Below, piece after piece: positions 1 through 9,219 of a stretch of 64,000 nt of DNA (positions are counted from its first letter, which is position 1; each line of letters starts with the position of its first letter). A program made the translations under genes and the position numbers. Origin of the DNA: Krasilnikovia cinnamomea (lineage in GTDB: Bacteria > Actinomycetota > Actinomycetes > Mycobacteriales > Micromonosporaceae); assembly GCF_004217545.1 (NCBI RefSeq), contig NZ_SHKY01000001.1, forward strand, positions 5,828,001 to 5,892,000. Reading direction: 5' to 3'. The notes below the pieces were generated by a model. That model did not search any database. It was not told the origin of the DNA and saw only the letters and a program-made list of their open reading frames with translations.

Positions 1-126
1 GTCACCGCAGCGCGTCGCGCAAGTTGATCACGCGGTCGCGCTCGTCTGCGGCTGGCGTGAGCGTCGCGCGGGCGGATGGGGGTTCGATCGGTGCACCCGG
101 CTGCGCCGCGGAGCGACACTGAGGGG

Positions 127-573
127 GTGACCGTCGACGTGATCTCCGAGATCGTGATCCACGCCGAGCCGGACCGGGTGGCCGCGTACGCGGCCGATCC
201 GGACAACGCGCCACGGTGGTACGCCAACATCGAGTCCGTGCGGTGGCAGACACCCGCGCCGGCCGCGGTCGGTTCGCGGGTGGAGTTCGTCGCGCACTTC
301 CTGGGCCGGCGGCTGGCCTACACGTACGAGTTCGTCGAGTTCGTACCGGGGGAGCGGTTGGTGATGCGCACGGCGCAGGGCCCTTTCCCGATGGAGACGA
401 CCTACACATGGCGCGCCCACGACGCCGGCACGCTGATGACGTTACGCAACCGTGGGACGCCCTCCGGGTTCGCGCGGGTCGCATCTCCCGCGCTGGCCGC
501 GGCGATGCGGCGGGCCAACGCCAAGGACCTGGCCGCGTTGCGGCACATCATCGAGGCGGCGTCGGCGCCGTGA
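127..573 (+). CDS. SRPBCC (polyketide cyclase/START-like) family protein
   Basis: This encodes about 148 residues of a small helix-grip protein. The opening (VTVDVISEIVIHAEPDRVAAY, then NAPRWY) and the central strand region EFVEFVPGERLVMRT are typical of SRPBCC proteins, which bind hydrophobic ligands in a cavity formed by a curved sheet and a long C-terminal helix. That final helix (RRANAKDLAALRHIIEAA) is present, so the protein looks complete. I prefer the GTG start at 127 because family members usually begin with this motif; an ATG at 76 and a GTG at 139 are in frame, and neither start has an ideal ribosome site. No signal peptide is visible, so it is cytosolic. The ligand cannot be told from sequence, and the neighbour is a broken kinase gene, so context does not help. 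Confidence 0.75.
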   Translation: MTVDVISEIVIHAEPDRVAAYAADPDNAPRWYANIESVRWQTPAPAAVGSRVEFVAHFLGRRLAYTYEFVEFVPGERLVMRTAQGPFPMETTYTWRAHDAGTLMTLRNRGTPSGFARVASPALAAAMRRANAKDLAALRHIIEAASAP

Positions 574-993
574 CGATCGTCTTGTTGGCCGGCCCTTACT
601 GACGGGTGCTCACGTCGGACGATCGAGACTGACGCGGGCCGCCCGTCCAGTGGGCGCGCCCCGGGCCATCGGTGTAGCTGGACGGCCGGGCGCGGCGGCT
701 GCCCTCGTGGCTTCACGATCGGCGTCTGTGGCGTGCCGCACCGGGGTAGTCACGGCCAGCCGGGGCTGCGCGCCGATCCCCGTGGAGGCCGCTGCCGACG
801 TAGGCGCTGACCACGGAGACCGGGCCGAACAGCTTCGGCAGCAGCGAGCGCAGCGGTGGGGCGGCGCCGAGGGCGGCCCGGCTGCTGTAGCTGTTGAGCC
901 TCTGCGGGTCCTGTACCGGGCTCTGAACATTCCGGGAGAGTCGGCGCCTGCCGTGCCTGTTCGACCCGGCGGGGAAGGTCTGGGACCGTCGCG
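574..993. other. Non-coding or decayed stretch before the kinase remnant
   Basis: No reading frame here has a recognisable domain or a convincing start. The reading frame of the downstream kinase stays open into this stretch, just before its first GTG, so part of it may be the eroded 5' end of that gene. Confidence 0.4.
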
Positions 994-2242
994 GTGGGTG
1001 TGCTGTTGGGTGCGCGGATCGGCCGGTCGATGACCCGGCGCATCACCACCCCGCTGGCTCAGATGCTCCGCGTCCTCGACCGGATGGGCCGGGGCGATCA
1101 TGACGCGCGCGTGACGCTCACCGAGGCCCCGGCAGAGGTCGACACCGTCGCCACCGCGCTGAACGCCGCCGCCGACGAGGCAGCCACGGAGCGCGACATG
1201 CTCCGGGCCTTTCAGCAGCACAGCGCGGCGGTGCGCCAGCACCTCTCGCGGACGCACGCGGTCGTGGCGGCCGCGCAGTCGGCGGGCGAACTGGTCGACG
1301 CGGACCACGCGGTGATCCGGCTGGTCCCGGACGAGGAGGGGCCGTCCGGGCCGCACGTCTGGAGTGCCCCGGACGCCGCCGGGGACGTGAGCCCGCTGGC
1401 CGCCATACCCGTGGAGTGGCTCGCGGTCGGCCCGTCGATGGCCTTCGTCGCCGTCCCCGACAGCGGCCCGCAGCCCTCCGAGAAAGAGCTCGTCGCGCTG
1501 CGAACGGCCGGGGCCGGGCCGGTGATCACGGTGGCGTTCGGCGAGGGCACCGAACCGGTCGGGCACCTGACCGGTATCCGGCGGGACGGACGGGCGGCCT
1601 GGCGCCCGTACGAGGTGCACCTGATCAGCATGCTCGCGGCCGAACTAGGGCGGATCCTGACCCAGGCCAGGCTGTTCGAGCATGCGAGCGAACTGGTGGC
1701 CCGCCTGCAGGAGGTGGACGCGGCCAAGACGGAATTCCTCGCCACGGTCTCCCACGAGTTGCGTACCCCGTTGACCAGCGTGGCCGGGTATCTGGAGGTC
1801 ATCCTCGACGAGGACGTCGGGCCGCTGACCACGACCCAGGACAAGATGCTCAGCGTGATCGACCGCAACGTCGAACGACTCCGCCGGCTCATCGAGGACC
1901 TGCTGCTGATGTCCCGGATCGAGGCCGGCCAGCTCGTGCTCATCCCCGAACCGGTCGACCTCGCCGCACTGATCGAGTCCGTATCCCAGGTGGTCACACC
2001 GGCCGCCGCGGACCTGCCCTACCTGTTCCACCGATTCTTCCGCGCCGGCAACGCCACCCGCCAGGGCCGTCCCCGGCACCGGACTCGGCCTGGCCATCGT
2101 GGCGACCATCGTCGAACGCCACGGCGGGACCGTCGACGTCGACTCCCACGAAGGCGCCGGCACCGCCATCACGATCCGGCTCCCGACTGCCGCGCCACAG
2201 CACCCTTCCACGAACACAGATGATCGGCTCCTGCGCGTCTGA
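994..2242 (+). pseudogene. Broken sensor histidine kinase
   Basis: The frame opens directly at the end of a membrane helix, followed by a HAMP-like linker (RRITTPLAQML), a GAF-like middle region and a HisKA dimerisation/phosphoacceptor helix with the motif SHELRTPL (His about residue 254). After DLAALIESVSQVV the ATP-binding domain is almost wholly missing: the sequence jumps from VTPAAADLPYL to the late catalytic-domain segment FHRFFRAGNA, then shifts frame into GTGLGLAIV and HGGTVDVDS, ending at the stop at 2242. The N-box and the first glycine box are absent, and so is the N-terminal sensor with its first membrane helix. A kinase without these parts cannot phosphorylate, so I call it a pseudogene made by an internal deletion plus a frameshift. 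No response regulator gene is adjacent. Confidence 0.85.
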
Positions 2243-2516
2243 CCAAGCTTCGGCATTCGTTCGCCGGTTGGCGTTCGAGGCGCCGGCGGCGGCGTTCGAC
2301 GCGGCCTTCTCATCGAACCGGTAGGTCCCCATCTGCGCGAAGGTTGCCGCCCGCCGCAGCCGAGTCCGGTGGCACCACGGTGCCACCGGACACGACCTCG
2401 TGCAGAACCAGGGTGCCGTCGGCCATCGGTGGGCCCACATGATCCCGGGTGGTTGTGTCCGACGGCGGTTCGACGACCGATAGCGCTGGCGGGTGACGAT
2501 CGCCGCCGCCGTCTTC

Positions 2517-4421
2517 TCAGCGGAATTCGAGGGCGCCCCGGTCGACAGGGCCGGTGCGCGACGCGGTGCTGGCATCGGTCCGCGCGGCGATGCTTCCCGT
2601 CCCGCTGTCGATGGCCGGGCTACCCTTCTTGAGCCGGAAGTCGTCCTTGGCCGGGTTGGCCAGTTTCGGGTCGCCGGTCAGCCGACGGGGATCCGAAATG
2701 TTGGTCCTGCCGACGATGAGGTTGGAATCGAACGTGACCCGGGCGGTTGAGGACGCGGTCGCAGCGGTGATGTCACCTCGGCCACTGACCAGGATGTTGT
2801 TCACCACCTGAACGTCATTGGCCTTGTTGACGTCGAGGTTGTTCCGGATCGAAGGCTGCGCGCCGTTGTGGTAGACGGTGTTGTTGACGACGCTGACGTG
2901 GTCGCTGTGGAAGACGTTGATGCCGCGCGCGCCATTGTTGTACGTGATGTTGTTCTCCACCAGGGTGCGACCGCGGTACGGGATCTTGACCTTTGATTCC
3001 TTGTTGTCGAACGAGTCGACGATGATGCCGTTACCGTCGGTGATCTTCGTGAAGCGGCTGCACTTGCACTTGACGAACGAACCGTTGTCCCGGGTGACAT
3101 TGCCGCGCACGATCATCTTGATGCCGGTGCTGTTGTCGGAGTTCCACGCCTGGAACAGGGAGATGCCGCTGCCGCCGAACGGCGACCAGTTCGCGTTGCC
3201 GAAGGCCAGGTTGTTCGTTACCTCGACATAGTCGGCGCGCAGCGCGCCGATGCCGACCAGGGGGCAGTCTGACACGGTGTTGCCGTGGATTCGGACGTGG
3301 TGCGGGTAGGTCGATTCGCCACCGCCGAACGGCTCGGACACCGCGATGCAACTCGTATTGATCATGGGATCCTTGAGGTCGCCCTTGCGGGCGGCGTCCT
3401 TCTGCCTATCCGTCAGCAGGTCGGTCGGCCCCTGCACGGTCAGACCCGCGACGGTGATGTACCGGGCGTTGACCGCGATCCCCTGCCAGCCCGCGGCCTT
3501 GATCTTCGGGGTGGCGCCCGGCGCGGCGGCGTACGTGATCCACTTGTCGGCGGTGCCGGATCGGTCGATACCGAGTACAAACTGCCTGCCTGGCGCGGAG
3601 TAGGTGCCGTTGCCGATCACCACCGTGTCACCCGGGCGGGTCATGCCGGCGGCGCGTTGCAGGGTGCGCAGCGCGGTGGCAGGGGTCCGGCCGTCCGCCT
3701 TGTCGTTGCCGTTGCCGCTGACGTAGAGGTGCCGTCCGCCCTGCGTCGGTGCCAGCTGGCCGGCGGACCAGGTCGGCCCGCCGATGCCGGCGCCGGCGAT
3801 CCGGCCCACCGGCAGCCCGGTGGCTCCGGGGGGCGCCGGCGGCGTACTCGCAGGGCTGGTCTTGTCCGGCTTGGCGGTCGGCTTGGTCGGGGTCGGTTTG
3901 GTCGCTTCGGGAACCGAGGAACGGCCATCGGTGACGACCAGGGTGATGCGAACGGGATCGCCGCTGCGACCCTTCGCGCCGTCCTTGCTGTACGGCGTGA
4001 TCACCAGGCGGTGCCGGCCGGGAGCCGGGCGCCACGGCAGGAAGTCGGTTCCCTTGGCGGCGTCGCCGTTGAGTACGTAAGGCAGGTGGTTCTCGATTCG
4101 GGTGGTCCGACCGTCCACCTCGAAACGCACGCTGCCCACTTGCCCGGAGGTGAGCGCCTGGACGCTCAGTTCGCGGGTGCGCAACGCCGCCAGATCGACC
4201 GTCTCCTCCGCACCCAGCGGGGCCCGGCCGGCGATCCGTTGGTTGCTTGTGGCATCCAGCAGAACCACGGAGTTGACCGCCGGTTTGTCGCCGGCGAAGG
4301 CAACGGTACGGGCGGTCGCGCCCAGCGTGGCGACGGCGGCCAAGACGGCTGCCGTGATCAGCAAACGCCGGCGCCGCCGGGGGCCGGCGGCGCCGGTGAT
4401 GGCATGGTGCGGAACGGGCAT
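2517..4421 (-). CDS. Secreted right-handed beta-helix protein with N-terminal Ig-like domain
   Basis: This is a 634-residue exported protein. It has a basic run followed by a hydrophobic segment (LLITAAVLAAVATLGA, about 20-36), an Ig-like domain (about 45-165: VRFEVDGRTTRIENHLPYVL, APGRHRLVITPY), a Thr/Pro/Lys-rich linker, and a DUF1565-type repeat start (LYVSGNGND, TRPGDTVVI) leading into a parallel beta-helix built of NN-containing coils. The motif CKCSRFTKITDGNGIIVD lies in the middle of the helix. This fold is used by pectate-lyase-like polysaccharide lyases and by non-catalytic glycan-binding proteins, and I cannot assign a catalytic residue. It is a paralogue of the outer domain of the sigma-fusion protein at 33665-35998, including the linker GGPxWSAxQL, and more distantly of the protein at 30494-31837. 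GGAG lies 5 bases before the ATG. Confidence 0.85.
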   Translation of the reverse strand: MPVPHHAITGAAGPRRRRRLLITAAVLAAVATLGATARTVAFAGDKPAVNSVVLLDATSNQRIAGRAPLGAEETVDLAALRTRELSVQALTSGQVGSVRFEVDGRTTRIENHLPYVLNGDAAKGTDFLPWRPAPGRHRLVITPYSKDGAKGRSGDPVRITLVVTDGRSSVPEATKPTPTKPTAKPDKTSPASTPPAPPGATGLPVGRIAGAGIGGPTWSAGQLAPTQGGRHLYVSGNGNDKADGRTPATALRTLQRAAGMTRPGDTVVIGNGTYSAPGRQFVLGIDRSGTADKWITYAAAPGATPKIKAAGWQGIAVNARYITVAGLTVQGPTDLLTDRQKDAARKGDLKDPMINTSCIAVSEPFGGGESTYPHHVRIHGNTVSDCPLVGIGALRADYVEVTNNLAFGNANWSPFGGSGISLFQAWNSDNSTGIKMIVRGNVTRDNGSFVKCKCSRFTKITDGNGIIVDSFDNKESKVKIPYRGRTLVENNITYNNGARGINVFHSDHVSVVNNTVYHNGAQPSIRNNLDVNKANDVQVVNNILVSGRGDITAATASSTARVTFDSNLIVGRTNISDPRRLTGDPKLANPAKDDFRLKKGSPAIDSGTGSIAARTDASTASRTGPVDRGALEFR

Positions 4422-4882
4422 GACAACTCCGTGGTTCGGGGTCCGGGATTGCCGCCACTCGCTAAGTGCGGCGGCGCCAGATTAGCCACAACAATTCCCG
4501 GAGTCGAATCGCCCGCAGTGAATTCAGGAATATTTTAAGTGCCATCAGGGACGAGGTTCTGGCGCTGAACAGCAGTTATATAGGAAAGGTTATCAATGAG
4601 TTTCAGCTGTGGGTGACGAAGCGGTAACCGCCTTGGCTCACGAATTATGTCGCCGCGATTATCGATAGCGGAGCCGCCGGAGAGCCGTCGGTTGGTCGAG
4701 GCTGTGCTCGGCCTCTGGAACCGCGACCACTCGCGCGGAGCACGGCCCGGCGGCTACGCGAGGCTGGGCGCGGAGGTCTCCATCGCAAGACAGGGCCTCC
4801 GTGAGGTAGAGGTTGACCCGTTGCGCTGACGTCGCTGCGGTGAAGTCATAGGTATGAAGATCGTTTCGGCTGCGGAGGCGCG
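4422..4882. promoter_or_regulatory. Divergent intergenic region between beta-helix gene and ECF sigma gene
   Basis: This 461-base gap separates two divergent genes and contains an unusually AT-rich segment (about 4490-4660), as expected for promoters in such GC-rich DNA. An imperfect hairpin (GCCGCCACT with AGTGCGGCGGC, about 4451-4476) would lie in the 5' leader of the beta-helix transcript. I found no gene and no clear -35/-10 pair. Confidence 0.4.
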
Positions 4883-5479
4883 ATGCGTGAGGTAGACGAC
4901 GAGCAATTGCTGACCCGGCTGTCCACCGATCCGGCCGCGTTCGAGGAATTCTACCGGCGCCACGTCGCACGGGTGCAGGCCGCCGCGGTACGGCGCCTTC
5001 AGGTGGCCGATGACGTCGCGGACGTGGTGGCCACGGTGTTCGTAACCGTGATCGAGACAGCGCAACGCTTTGACCCCAGCCGCGGTAAGGCGGTGCCGTG
5101 GCTGTACGGCATCACCGCCAACGTCGCCGCGCAGCAGCGCCGCCGACGGGCTCGAGAAGCGCAAGCTGTCGGCCGGCTGTCCGGACGTCGGCTGTTGCAG
5201 GCCGACGACTACGACACTCTCGAACGCCAGCTGGACGCCGCGCGCGATGCCCACACCCTGACCACGGTGATGGACCAGCTCAGCGACGACGAGCGGCAGC
5301 TGCTGGAGTTGGTCAGCCTCGACGGGCTCGATCCGAGCCAGGCGGCAGCCGTCGTCGGTATCCGGCCCGCGACCGCCCGGATGCGCCTGAGTCGCGCTCG
5401 CCGTCGACTACGTGCCCTGCTCAGCGCTGCCACGCCCGCCCCCACCGCTGTATCGCTCGCCCGTACGGAGGTCTCCTGA
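4883..5479 (+). CDS. ECF-type RNA polymerase sigma factor
   Basis: A 198-residue sigma-70 family protein with only regions 2 and 4. Region 2 spans about 8-80 (DPAAFEEFYRRHVARVQA, DDVADVVATVFV, GKAVPWLYGITANV) and region 4 about 120-180 (LSDDERQLLELVSLDGLDP, PATARMRLSRARRRLR). It would bind core polymerase and direct it to a small regulon. GGAGG sits 4 bases before the ATG. The stop codon overlaps the ATG of the next gene (TGATG), so the two are translationally coupled, and the downstream membrane protein is its likely partner or target. It is not a fusion protein and has no C-terminal extension beyond about 18 residues. The inducing signal is unknown. Confidence 0.9.
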   Translation: MREVDDEQLLTRLSTDPAAFEEFYRRHVARVQAAAVRRLQVADDVADVVATVFVTVIETAQRFDPSRGKAVPWLYGITANVAAQQRRRRAREAQAVGRLSGRRLLQADDYDTLERQLDAARDAHTLTTVMDQLSDDERQLLELVSLDGLDPSQAAAVVGIRPATARMRLSRARRRLRALLSAATPAPTAVSLARTEVS

Positions 5480-6183
5480 TGCCCCCCACCGAACCGCTCA
5501 CCGGTTTCCAGAGCCGCCTGCTTCCCGAACTGCTCGACGTGGTCGACGCCTACCGCCGCGACCACGACTGCGCCCACACTGCCGGGCCCGCCCCGGTACG
5601 CCGCCGACATGGGCACCGCTGGGCGTGGGCGACCCTGGCCGTCACCGTCACCGTCACCGCCGCTCTCGCCGTGGGCGTGAATGTGCAAACACCCGAGGCC
5701 TACGCGGTCGACGTCATGCCCAGTGGCCTGGTCAAGGTCACGATCGACGACATCGCCGACTTCGACCAGATCGACGGACTGCACAAGGCGCTACGCCGGC
5801 ACGGCGTTCCCACCACCCTCATCGAGACCCGAGCAGAGGGATGCCCCGCCGGGCGCCTCATCGGTGTCAGCGCCGCAGTGGATGTCGCCGGGCCACCCCT
5901 GCACGAGGGCGGCGGCATCAGCTTCCTCATCAACCCCAGGATCCCTTCCCAAGACGTGAATCTCCTGGTCACCTCCGATGCCGAATCAGCGGTCCCGATG
6001 ACCAAGGACACCGACGGGCTCCCTGTCGCGCCGTCCGATTTCGGTAGCAGCAACGCCCTCGGCACCGGACCGGTCGTCGGCTGGCTCCAGATCGGCTGCA
6101 GCACCCGCTCCCCGCATCAGAGGACCGGCTCGTCATGGCCCGCCGACCCGGCTCCCAGCCGCGCGATACCGGCGACGCGATGA
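5479..6183 (+). CDS. Membrane-anchored protein coupled to the ECF sigma factor
   Basis: A 234-residue protein translated from an ATG that overlaps the sigma factor stop. About 45 cytoplasmic residues (PLTGFQSRLLPELLDVVDAYRRD) precede one membrane helix (WAWATLAVTVTVTAALAVGV, about 50-70) and an outer domain of about 150 residues with VKVTIDDIADFDQIDGLHKALRRHG and a closing GLPVAPSDFG/GWLQIGC segment. The layout is that of a single-pass membrane partner of an ECF sigma factor, but there is no zinc-finger HxxxCxxC motif, so I do not call it a classical anti-sigma factor. The sequence after GWLQIGC is Pro/Ser-rich and may be read-through into neighbouring DNA. A fragment of a paralogue lies at 10951-11265. 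Confidence 0.75.
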   Translation: MPPTEPLTGFQSRLLPELLDVVDAYRRDHDCAHTAGPAPVRRRHGHRWAWATLAVTVTVTAALAVGVNVQTPEAYAVDVMPSGLVKVTIDDIADFDQIDGLHKALRRHGVPTTLIETRAEGCPAGRLIGVSAAVDVAGPPLHEGGGISFLINPRIPSQDVNLLVTSDAESAVPMTKDTDGLPVAPSDFGSSNALGTGPVVGWLQIGCSTRSPHQRTGSSWPADPAPSRAIPATR

Positions 6184-6313
6184 CCGCTCTGCCGGGGCCA
6201 GGTTCCCACCGGCCGTGACAGATCCTCCGATTCCTGTTACGCCGGGCGTCCCGGAGGGATCTCCATCGCAACCACAGGACGTGGGTACCTGGGTGCAAGT
6301 GGGAGGAAGAGCC

Positions 6314-6721
6314 GTGAAGAAGGCTGATCACCGCTGGGCCGGGCAAGCCGGGATCAACTGGGGCGACGTGATCGCCTTCCGCGTACTCGCCGAAGAGCTC
6401 AGCTTCACGCGGGCGGCGGTCCGGCTCGACATCACACAGCCGGCTCTCTCGGTGCGAATTCGCCGGTTGGAGCAGAGTTTCGGCAACCGTCTCCTGGATC
6501 GCCACACTCGACTGGTGCGGCTGACGGTTAAGGGTCGCCTGTTGAGAGACTGGGTGGATCAAGCGGCCCGAGGCTGGAAGCAGATCCAGGACTGGGAGCC
6601 GGCCCGGGAATGCGGCGAGGCATCGCTCAGCGGCGACAGGCCGTCACTGGACGGTCGAACGAGCAGCCCGACAGCCGTTCATGCGGCACCGCTAAACCAG
6701 GTGGCCATCGGACCGGTATGA
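6314..6721 (+). pseudogene. Truncated LysR-type regulator (DNA-binding part only)
   Basis: The frame encodes about 135 residues. It has a good LysR winged-helix domain (WGDVIAFRVLAEELSFTRAA, TQPALSVRIRRLEQ, LLDRHTRLVRLT) and then about 50 residues unrelated to the family. The inducer-binding domain of roughly 200 residues is absent. GGAGG at about 6302-6306 precedes the GTG at 6314, so it may still be translated. A free helix-turn-helix stub could bind DNA, but its truncated form and a second, more damaged relative at about 36240-36410 suggest a decaying family. It lies between the sigma/partner pair and a secreted glycoside hydrolase gene, and no link to either is evident. Confidence 0.65.
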
Positions 6722-6869
6722 AACAGCGCCGGTCCGCGGTGCCGTAAACGCGGTCGGCGCGTCGTTCCGGAAGCAGTGCCGGGACGGCCGCCGATCCGGC
6801 TGTACCGCACGCACCGCGACGGGACCGGTCGCGCAGTCCTGACACCTTTCCCGTTCAGGAGGTCGCTCC

Positions 6870-8861
6870 GTGTTTCTCCTTCACCACCGGCGCTGGCTGG
6901 CCGCCGGCGTCGCAGTTCTGACCGCGGCAGCCCTGGGCATCGCGCCGGCCGCCGCGGCGCCCAGTGCCGACGACGAGTTCGACAGCACCGCGATCGGCGC
7001 ACTGCCGGCCGGGTGGACCGGTTCCGGCGGGCAGGCAGCCGTGGCCGAGCTGCCCGCGACCAGAGACCGCAGCCTGCGACTGACCGACACGTCGGCGTCG
7101 ACCTCCACGCTCGCCGGCCGCAGCTTCGCGGCCACGTCCGACCCGGTGGTGGTCAGTCTGCGGCTGCGGGCCGAACAGTCCTCGGCGGTGATCGGGGTGC
7201 ACCTCGACGGCCCTCAGGGCCGGGCGGTCACCGTGGCGCTCGACGACTCCGCCAACTGGTACAGCTACCGGGGTGCGCAGCGCACCACACTGCGCGGCTA
7301 CACCGCTGACCGGTGGTACGACCTGCGGATCGTTGCTCGCCCCGCCACCGATACGGCGACGGTCTATCTCGACGGCCGGCTCCTCGCCTCGGGCCTCACC
7401 TTCCGGTCGCCGGTGGACACGCTGGACCACCTGCAGATCACCGTCTCCCGATCGGGCGTCGGCGCCGTGTGGGTCGACGACGTCCGCATCGAGGCCGAGG
7501 CTGCCGCGGCATCATGGCCCTCTCTGGGTGTCGTCCGGCCGCGGGACGCGGGCGCCATCGGCGCCTCCTCGGTGTCGGTCGGCGGCGAGACCCTCGATCG
7601 GGACTACACCGACTACGCGTCCTACCGCCGCTACCTCGATCCGCTGGGCGCCACCGGCATCCGCATGCAGACCGGCTGGGCCAAGACGGAGCGCACCCGG
7701 GGTGTCTACGATTTCGGGTGGCTCCGCTCGGTCGTCGACGACGCCACGGCACGGGGTGTCCGTCCGTGGCTGAGCGTGTCGTACGGCAATCCGGCGGTGT
7801 ACGGCAGCGCGGGCGGTGAGATCGGCTCGGGGGGCCGGCTACCCACGGGCGAAGGGCTGACCGCCTGGGGGAACTACGTCGACGCGCTGGTGACCGAGTT
7901 CCGCGGTGCGGTGGACGAGTGGGAGGTGTGGAACGAACCGGACCTGCGGGACCAGGTGCCCCCGGAGCAGTACGCCGACTTCCTGATCTTCACCGCGCGG
8001 CGGATCCGGGCGGCGCAGTCGAACGCGCGCATCTACGGCGTTGCCGCTGCGGGGCTGTGGGGCAATCCCAGTTACCCCGAGCAGGTGCTCAGCCGGCTCG
8101 CCGAGCTGGGCAAACTGCACCTGGTCACCGCAGTCACCTACCACGCGTACAGCTACAACCCCGACCAGAAGGCGTTGTACGACCAGATCGCCAAGGTGCG
8201 TGGCCGGCTGGCCGGCATCGCACCGGGCGTCAGCCTGCGCATGGGTGAGGGCGGCGCGCCGAGCCGCTCCGGCGGTACGGGAGCGCTCGCCGAGCAGCCG
8301 TGGACCCCGGTCAGCCAGGCGAAGTGGGACCTGCGCCGGCTCATCGCCGACCTGGGCAACGGGGTGCCGACGAATGTGTTCGGGATATCCGACATGCGTT
8401 ACGGCGCGCCCCCGGCGGGCATCAACGACAAGGGCCTGCTGCGCATCCACGACGACACACGCGCCGTCCGGTATGCCAAGCCGGCGTACTACTCCATCCA
8501 GGCGGCCGCCTCGGTGTTGGACGGCAGGCTGACGCCGACCAGGTCCAGTGGCGCAACCGTCGACGGGCGCGACGCGGCCGTGCACACCTTCCGCAACGCG
8601 ATCGGCCGTCAGGCGGTCGCCCTGTGGCTTCGGGGCGGCCAGGAGGGCATCCCTTCGGCCGGCACCACCCGCGAGTTCGCCACGGTCACCGTGCCCGCCG
8701 GCAACTTCACCGACCCGGTCTATGTCGACCTGCGGACCGCGGAGGTCTACGACATTCCGGACGGGTCGTGGTCCAGGTCGGGTGCCACGTACACCTTCAC
8801 CGGCGTGCCGGTGTACGACTCACCCGTGCTGCTCGCCGACCGGTCGCTTGTCCCGCTCTGA
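6870..8861 (+). CDS. Secreted glycoside hydrolase (clan GH-A, GH39/GH5-like)
   Basis: A 663-residue protein with a Sec signal peptide (HRRWLAAGVAVLTAAALGIA, cut near APAAAAP). An N-terminal beta-sandwich of the LamG/concanavalin type follows (about 35-215, with NWYSYRG and DRWYDLRIVA), then a (beta/alpha)8 barrel (about 220-560) and a C-terminal beta domain. The barrel carries EVWNEPD, with the likely acid/base Glu at residue 356, and MGEGGAP, with the likely nucleophile Glu at residue 460. This spacing fits retaining clan GH-A enzymes. HAYSYNP at the end of a strand is a further barrel motif. It would cleave glycans outside the cell; the substrate is unknown. AGGAGG precedes the GTG start by 7 bases, and a strong hairpin follows the stop, so the gene is probably transcribed alone. 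Confidence 0.85.
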   Translation: MFLLHHRRWLAAGVAVLTAAALGIAPAAAAPSADDEFDSTAIGALPAGWTGSGGQAAVAELPATRDRSLRLTDTSASTSTLAGRSFAATSDPVVVSLRLRAEQSSAVIGVHLDGPQGRAVTVALDDSANWYSYRGAQRTTLRGYTADRWYDLRIVARPATDTATVYLDGRLLASGLTFRSPVDTLDHLQITVSRSGVGAVWVDDVRIEAEAAAASWPSLGVVRPRDAGAIGASSVSVGGETLDRDYTDYASYRRYLDPLGATGIRMQTGWAKTERTRGVYDFGWLRSVVDDATARGVRPWLSVSYGNPAVYGSAGGEIGSGGRLPTGEGLTAWGNYVDALVTEFRGAVDEWEVWNEPDLRDQVPPEQYADFLIFTARRIRAAQSNARIYGVAAAGLWGNPSYPEQVLSRLAELGKLHLVTAVTYHAYSYNPDQKALYDQIAKVRGRLAGIAPGVSLRMGEGGAPSRSGGTGALAEQPWTPVSQAKWDLRRLIADLGNGVPTNVFGISDMRYGAPPAGINDKGLLRIHDDTRAVRYAKPAYYSIQAAASVLDGRLTPTRSSGATVDGRDAAVHTFRNAIGRQAVALWLRGGQEGIPSAGTTREFATVTVPAGNFTDPVYVDLRTAEVYDIPDGSWSRSGATYTFTGVPVYDSPVLLADRSLVPL

Positions 8862-8869
8862 GCGGTGGC

Positions 8870-8905
8870 TGGTGGTGCCGCGGCGCTTTGGCCGCGGCAC
8901 CACCA
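8870..8905 (+). terminator. Strong intrinsic-type hairpin after the glycoside hydrolase gene
   Basis: Two perfect 15-base arms (TGGTGGTGCCGCGGC and its complement) flank a 6-base GCTTTG loop, starting 9 bases after the stop. There is no T-run, which is common for actinomycete terminators. Confidence 0.8.
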
Positions 8906-9219
8906 AGCCGCACCTGCACTCCAGGATCGCCGAGCTGATCCGCCGGGGCCATCGTCCGAGCGGTGACCCCCACTCCGGCCGCCAGTGCCGCGGCCGCGCT
9001 CAGGGCGATCGCCACCCTGCGGCCCGGAATGCCGCGGATTCGCGTCGCCCCCGCCGGACACCCTGCACCACGCCGCGAGAACGCCGACAGGGCACTGAGA
9101 TGACCTCGTCGGGGTCAGTTTGGGGGTAGCTCGCCGCGGTCGATACCGCGCCGCAGGACGGTACGGATCGGCGACTTGACGAACTGCCGGTAAGTCGGTC
9201 CGGCTACGTCGGTAGGTGG
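8906..9219. other. Intergenic stretch with no convincing gene
   Basis: It lies between a terminator and the 3' end of the convergent sigma-partner gene. A minus-strand frame encodes a short signal-peptide-like run (ALSAAAALAAGVGVTA, about 8960-9015) that continues into the hairpin, so it may be a remnant of an export signal. I see nothing else. Confidence 0.35.

Noticed and set aside
66..300. A minus-strand gene at the left edge
   Set aside because: The frame lies opposite the SRPBCC gene, is Arg/Pro/Ser-rich and shows no domain.
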